8,169 nt of DNA from Marinilabiliales bacterium (GTDB lineage: Bacteria; Bacteroidota; Bacteroidia; Bacteroidales; BM523). The notes below the pieces were generated by a model. It was not told where the DNA came from. It ran no database searches and was given only the letters and a program-made list of their open reading frames with translations. This document shows, piece by piece, positions 5,586 through 8,169 of this stretch. The stretch is taken from positions 1 to 8,169 of the forward strand of contig PKSZ01000511.1 in assembly GCA_002869425.1 (NCBI GenBank), read 5' to 3'. Numbering within the stretch: the first letter of the stretch is position 1; each line of letters begins with the position of its first letter. The translations under genes and the position numbers were made by a program.

Positions 5586-8169
5586 TTAAACTACTATATT
5601 TATAATCTTTTTAGGAACAATAATTACTTTTTTAGGTTGCTTTCCATCCAACCATTTTAATGCTCTTTCATCACTCAATACATCCTTTTCAATATCATCT
5701 TTGGCCATTTCCAGTGAAAATACCTTTTTGAATCTCATCTTTCCATTAAAAGAAACGGGATATTCATATGAATCTTCAACCAATACCTTTTCATCATACT
5801 GAGGCCAACTGGCTTTTGTTACTGAACCTTCGTTTCCCAACAGGTTCCACAACTCTTCTGCAATATGCGGAGCAAAAGGAGAAATAAGAACTACCAGTGG
5901 TTCAAGAATGTTTCTTTTATTACAGGAAAGATCATTGAGCTCATTTACACAAATCATAAAGGCACTGACTGATGTATTAAATGAAAAATTCTCAATATCT
6001 GAACTTATCTTTTTTATTGTTTTATGTAATACTTTTAGTTCTTCCTTCACCGGGGCATCGACTGTAACACTTAGAGTGTCGCCAGTTCCTGTAAACAAAC
6101 GTAAAAATTTCCTCAGAAACTTAAACACACCATCTATTCCATTGGTATCCCATGGTTTTGACAACTCCAACGGCCCTAGAAACATTTCATACATTCTTAA
6201 AGTATCTGCACCATATTTTTCAACAATATCATCTGGATTTACCACATTGTGATACCTTTTTGACATCTTTTCAACCTCAGAACCACAAAGATACCTGCCT
6301 TCTTCACAAATAAATTCCGCATTTTCAAATTCTGGTCTCCATTTCTTGAATGCTTCAATATCCAGCACATCATTTTCCACTAAATTGATGTCAACGTGCA
6401 AAGGAACTACATCATAATCCTTAACCTTTTCTGCACTCACAAAAGTATTTGTGTCTCTGATTCTAAAAACAAGGCTTGATTTACCCTGTATCATGCCTTG
6501 ATTAATCAGTTTGTTGAACGGTTCGTCTTTGCATACGATGCCCATATCAAATAAAAACTTATTCCAGAAACGAGAATATATTAAGTGCCCTGTTGCATGT
6601 TCAGTTCCTCCAATATACAAATCTACATCTTGCCAATACTCATTAACATCTTTGGCAACCAACTCATTGGAATTCTTTGGATCCATATACCTTAAGTAGT
6701 AAGCAGATGAACCTGCAAAACCCGGCATAGTGCTCAATTCATAAGAATACCCTTCTTCTGTCTTCCAGTTTTTTGCTCTCCCCAGGGGAGGCTGACCATC
6801 TTCTGTAGGAAGAAACTTATCTACTTCCGGTAACTCAAGAGGCAATTTAGACTCATCAACAGGATAAGGCAAACCATCCTTAAAATAAACAGGGAAAGGT
6901 TCTCCCCAGTATCGTTGTCGACTGAAAATTGCATCACGTAATCTAAAATTAACCTTCCTGCTTCCTATATTTTTGTTTTCAACCTCATCAATAGCCCTCT
7001 TAATCGCGTCCTTCACTTTCATTCCCGTAATGAAACCAGAATTAATCATAACACCTTCCTTGGTATCATATGATTCTCCTTCAGGGATTTCTCCATCAAT
7101 TGGTTGTATTACAGGAATTATTGGAAGATTAAAATGCTTAGCAAAAGCATAGTCCCTACTATCGTGAGCAGGAACAGCCATTATTGCACCAGTACCGTAA
7201 CCTGCCAACACATAATCACTAACATAAACAGGAATTTCCTCTTTGGTAAAAGGATTAACAGCATATGAACCCGTAAAAACACCCGTAACCTTTTTAACAT
7301 CAGCAATACGCTCCCTCTCTGAACGCTTTTTGGTTTCATTACAGTAATGCAGCACCTTTTCATGTTGTTCCTTGCAGGTTAATACCTCAACCAGTTCGCT
7401 TTCGGGTGCAAGAACCATAAATGTACAACCAAAAATAGTATCAGGTCGAGTGGTAAAAATCAGCATTTCCTGATCACTATCCTTCACTTTAAACAACACA
7501 TCTGCGCCCTCTGAACGACCAATCCAATTGCGTTGCATCTCTTTTAGGCTATCTGACCAGTTCAATGTATCCAGACCATCTAATAACCTTTGAGCATAAG
7601 CAGAAATCCGAAGAGACCATTGTTGCATTTTTTTCTGCACAACAGGATAACCACCTCTTTCAGAGACACCATTAATTACCTCATCGTTGGCAAGCACAGT
7701 ACCAAGTTCAGGGCACCAGTTCACCATTGTCTCAGCAAGATACGCCAATCGATAATTAAGTAAAACTTTTTGTTTTTCGTCAGAAGGAAATGCTTTCCAT
7801 TGTTCTGCTGTAAAATGGATGGTTTCAGTACATGCTGCATCAATATTATGTGTACCATTTGCCTCAAACTCAGCAACCAATTTATCAATATGTTCTGCCT
7901 TGTTTGTTTTATGACTATACCAATGATGAAACATTTGTAAAAAAGCCCACTGAGTCCATTTGTAATAATCAGGATCACAAGTCTTTACATGTCTAGACCA
8001 ATCATAAGAAAAACCTATTTTGTCAAGCTGCTCTCTATATCTCTTTATGTTCTCATTGGTTGTTATTGCCGGGTGCTGACCTGTTTGAATTGCATATTGT
8101 TCTGCTGGCAATCCAAAAGCATCATATCCCATTGGATGCAGCACATTATAACCCTTATGTGTTTTATAA
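5586..8169 (-). CDS. leuS: leucyl-tRNA synthetase, 5' end beyond the window
   Basis: This class I enzyme charges tRNA-Leu and proofreads the product. The frame is open to the window edge and adds codons YKTHKGYN before [18 protein letters not shown], so the GTG at 8142-8144 is an internal valine and not the start. Roughly the first 50-60 residues, including the HIGH-type motif, are missing; 860 codons are visible. Counting from that valine, the CP1 editing domain spans about 211-400, with TTRPDT at 231-236 and D331 in [10 protein letters not shown]. The catalytic loop is KMSKR at 626-630. The anticodon-binding helices follow from about 665 (PWDTNGIDG, then [12 protein letters not shown] at 755-766). 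An extra block of about 60 residues (76-138), between the WYS and NWCP stretches, is absent from E. coli LeuRS and recalls Bacteroidota enzymes. The E. coli ZN-1 cysteines are replaced by SERGG. Confidence 0.97.
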   Translation of the reverse strand, partial: YKTHKGYNVLHPMGYDAFGLPAEQYAIQTGQHPAITTNENIKRYREQLDKIGFSYDWSRHVKTCDPDYYKWTQWAFLQMFHHWYSHKTNKAEHIDKLVAEFEANGTHNIDAACTETIHFTAEQWKAFPSDEKQKVLLNYRLAYLAETMVNWCPELGTVLANDEVINGVSERGGYPVVQKKMQQWSLRISAYAQRLLDGLDTLNWSDSLKEMQRNWIGRSEGADVLFKVKDSDQEMLIFTTRPDTIFGCTFMVLAPESELVEVLTCKEQHEKVLHYCNETKKRSERERIADVKKVTGVFTGSYAVNPFTKEEIPVYVSDYVLAGYGTGAIMAVPAHDSRDYAFAKHFNLPIIPVIQPIDGEIPEGESYDTKEGVMINSGFITGMKVKDAIKRAIDEVENKNIGSRKVNFRLRDAIFSRQRYWGEPFPVYFKDGLPYPVDESKLPLELPEVDKFLPTEDGQPPLGRAKNWKTEEGYSYELSTMPGFAGSSAYYLRYMDPKNSNELVAKDVNEYWQDVDLYIGGTEHATGHLIYSRFWNKFLFDMGIVCKDEPFNKLINQGMIQGKSSLVFRIRDTNTFVSAEKVKDYDVVPLHVDINLVENDVLDIEAFKKWRPEFENAEFICEEGRYLCGSEVEKMSKRYHNVVNPDDIVEKYGADTLRMYEMFLGPLELSKPWDTNGIDGVFKFLRKFLRLFTGTGDTLSVTVDAPVKEELKVLHKTIKKISSDIENFSFNTSVSAFMICVNELNDLSCNKRNILEPLVVLISPFAPHIAEELWNLLGNEGSVTKASWPQYDEKVLVEDSYEYPVSFNGKMRFKKVFSLEMAKDDIEKDVLSDERALKWLDGKQPKKVIIVPKKIINIVV

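Noticed and set aside
5908..6252. 114-aa plus-strand frame opposite leuS
   Set aside because: It lies antisense to the conserved anticodon-binding region of LeuRS; no recognisable motif.
8142..8144. GTG as the leuS start codon
   Set aside because: Open reading continues upstream in frame (KGYN before VLHPMGYD), matching conserved LeuRS sequence, so this is an internal valine.

Overview
The window looks like core chromosome of a member of the Bacteroidota, probably Bacteroidales/Marinilabiliales-like. The sequence is AT-rich, with few Shine-Dalgarno sites. The gene order purN (divergent) / acpP-fabF-rnc is one I know from Bacteroides-type genomes. The proteins carry lineage hallmarks: the Bacteroidota form of LeuRS, an M23 peptidase ending in a GPHLDF motif, and an exported PHP-domain protein of the Sb-PDE type. 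The taxon comes from recognising family features, not from a search.

Layout. Positions 2-127 hold the 3' end of an unidentified plus-strand gene. It converges on rnc, and a compact hairpin terminator at 150-176 can serve both. Positions 189-2437 (minus strand) hold acpP, fabF and rnc in that transcription order: acyl carrier protein, the condensing enzyme that uses it, and RNase III. Positions 2438-2611 are an AT-rich divergent promoter region. Positions 2612-3178 (plus strand) hold purN, for purine synthesis. Positions 3162-8169 (minus strand) hold leuS (its 5' end lies outside the window), an exported PHP phosphoesterase and a membrane-anchored M23 peptidase. These three are spaced 9 nt apart and look like one operon. 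purN and the M23 gene overlap tail to tail by 17 bp.

How the genes work together. ACP and FabF act directly together in fatty-acid elongation. RNase III is a common passenger in this cluster and is probably translationally coupled to fabF, with 3 nt between stop and start. The leuS operon joins a translation enzyme to two envelope-side hydrolases, with no obvious shared pathway.

I found no mobile element, CRISPR array, tRNA/rRNA gene or clearly new multi-gene system. The best unexplained signal is a 38-nt near-perfect hairpin (848-885) inside the first codons of rnc. Its mRNA form has a 17-bp stem with an AGCA tetraloop. It is a candidate target for RNase III autoregulation. Secondary points are replaced metal-ligand positions in RNase III and in the M23 peptidase, and an altered N-terminal motif in FabF.
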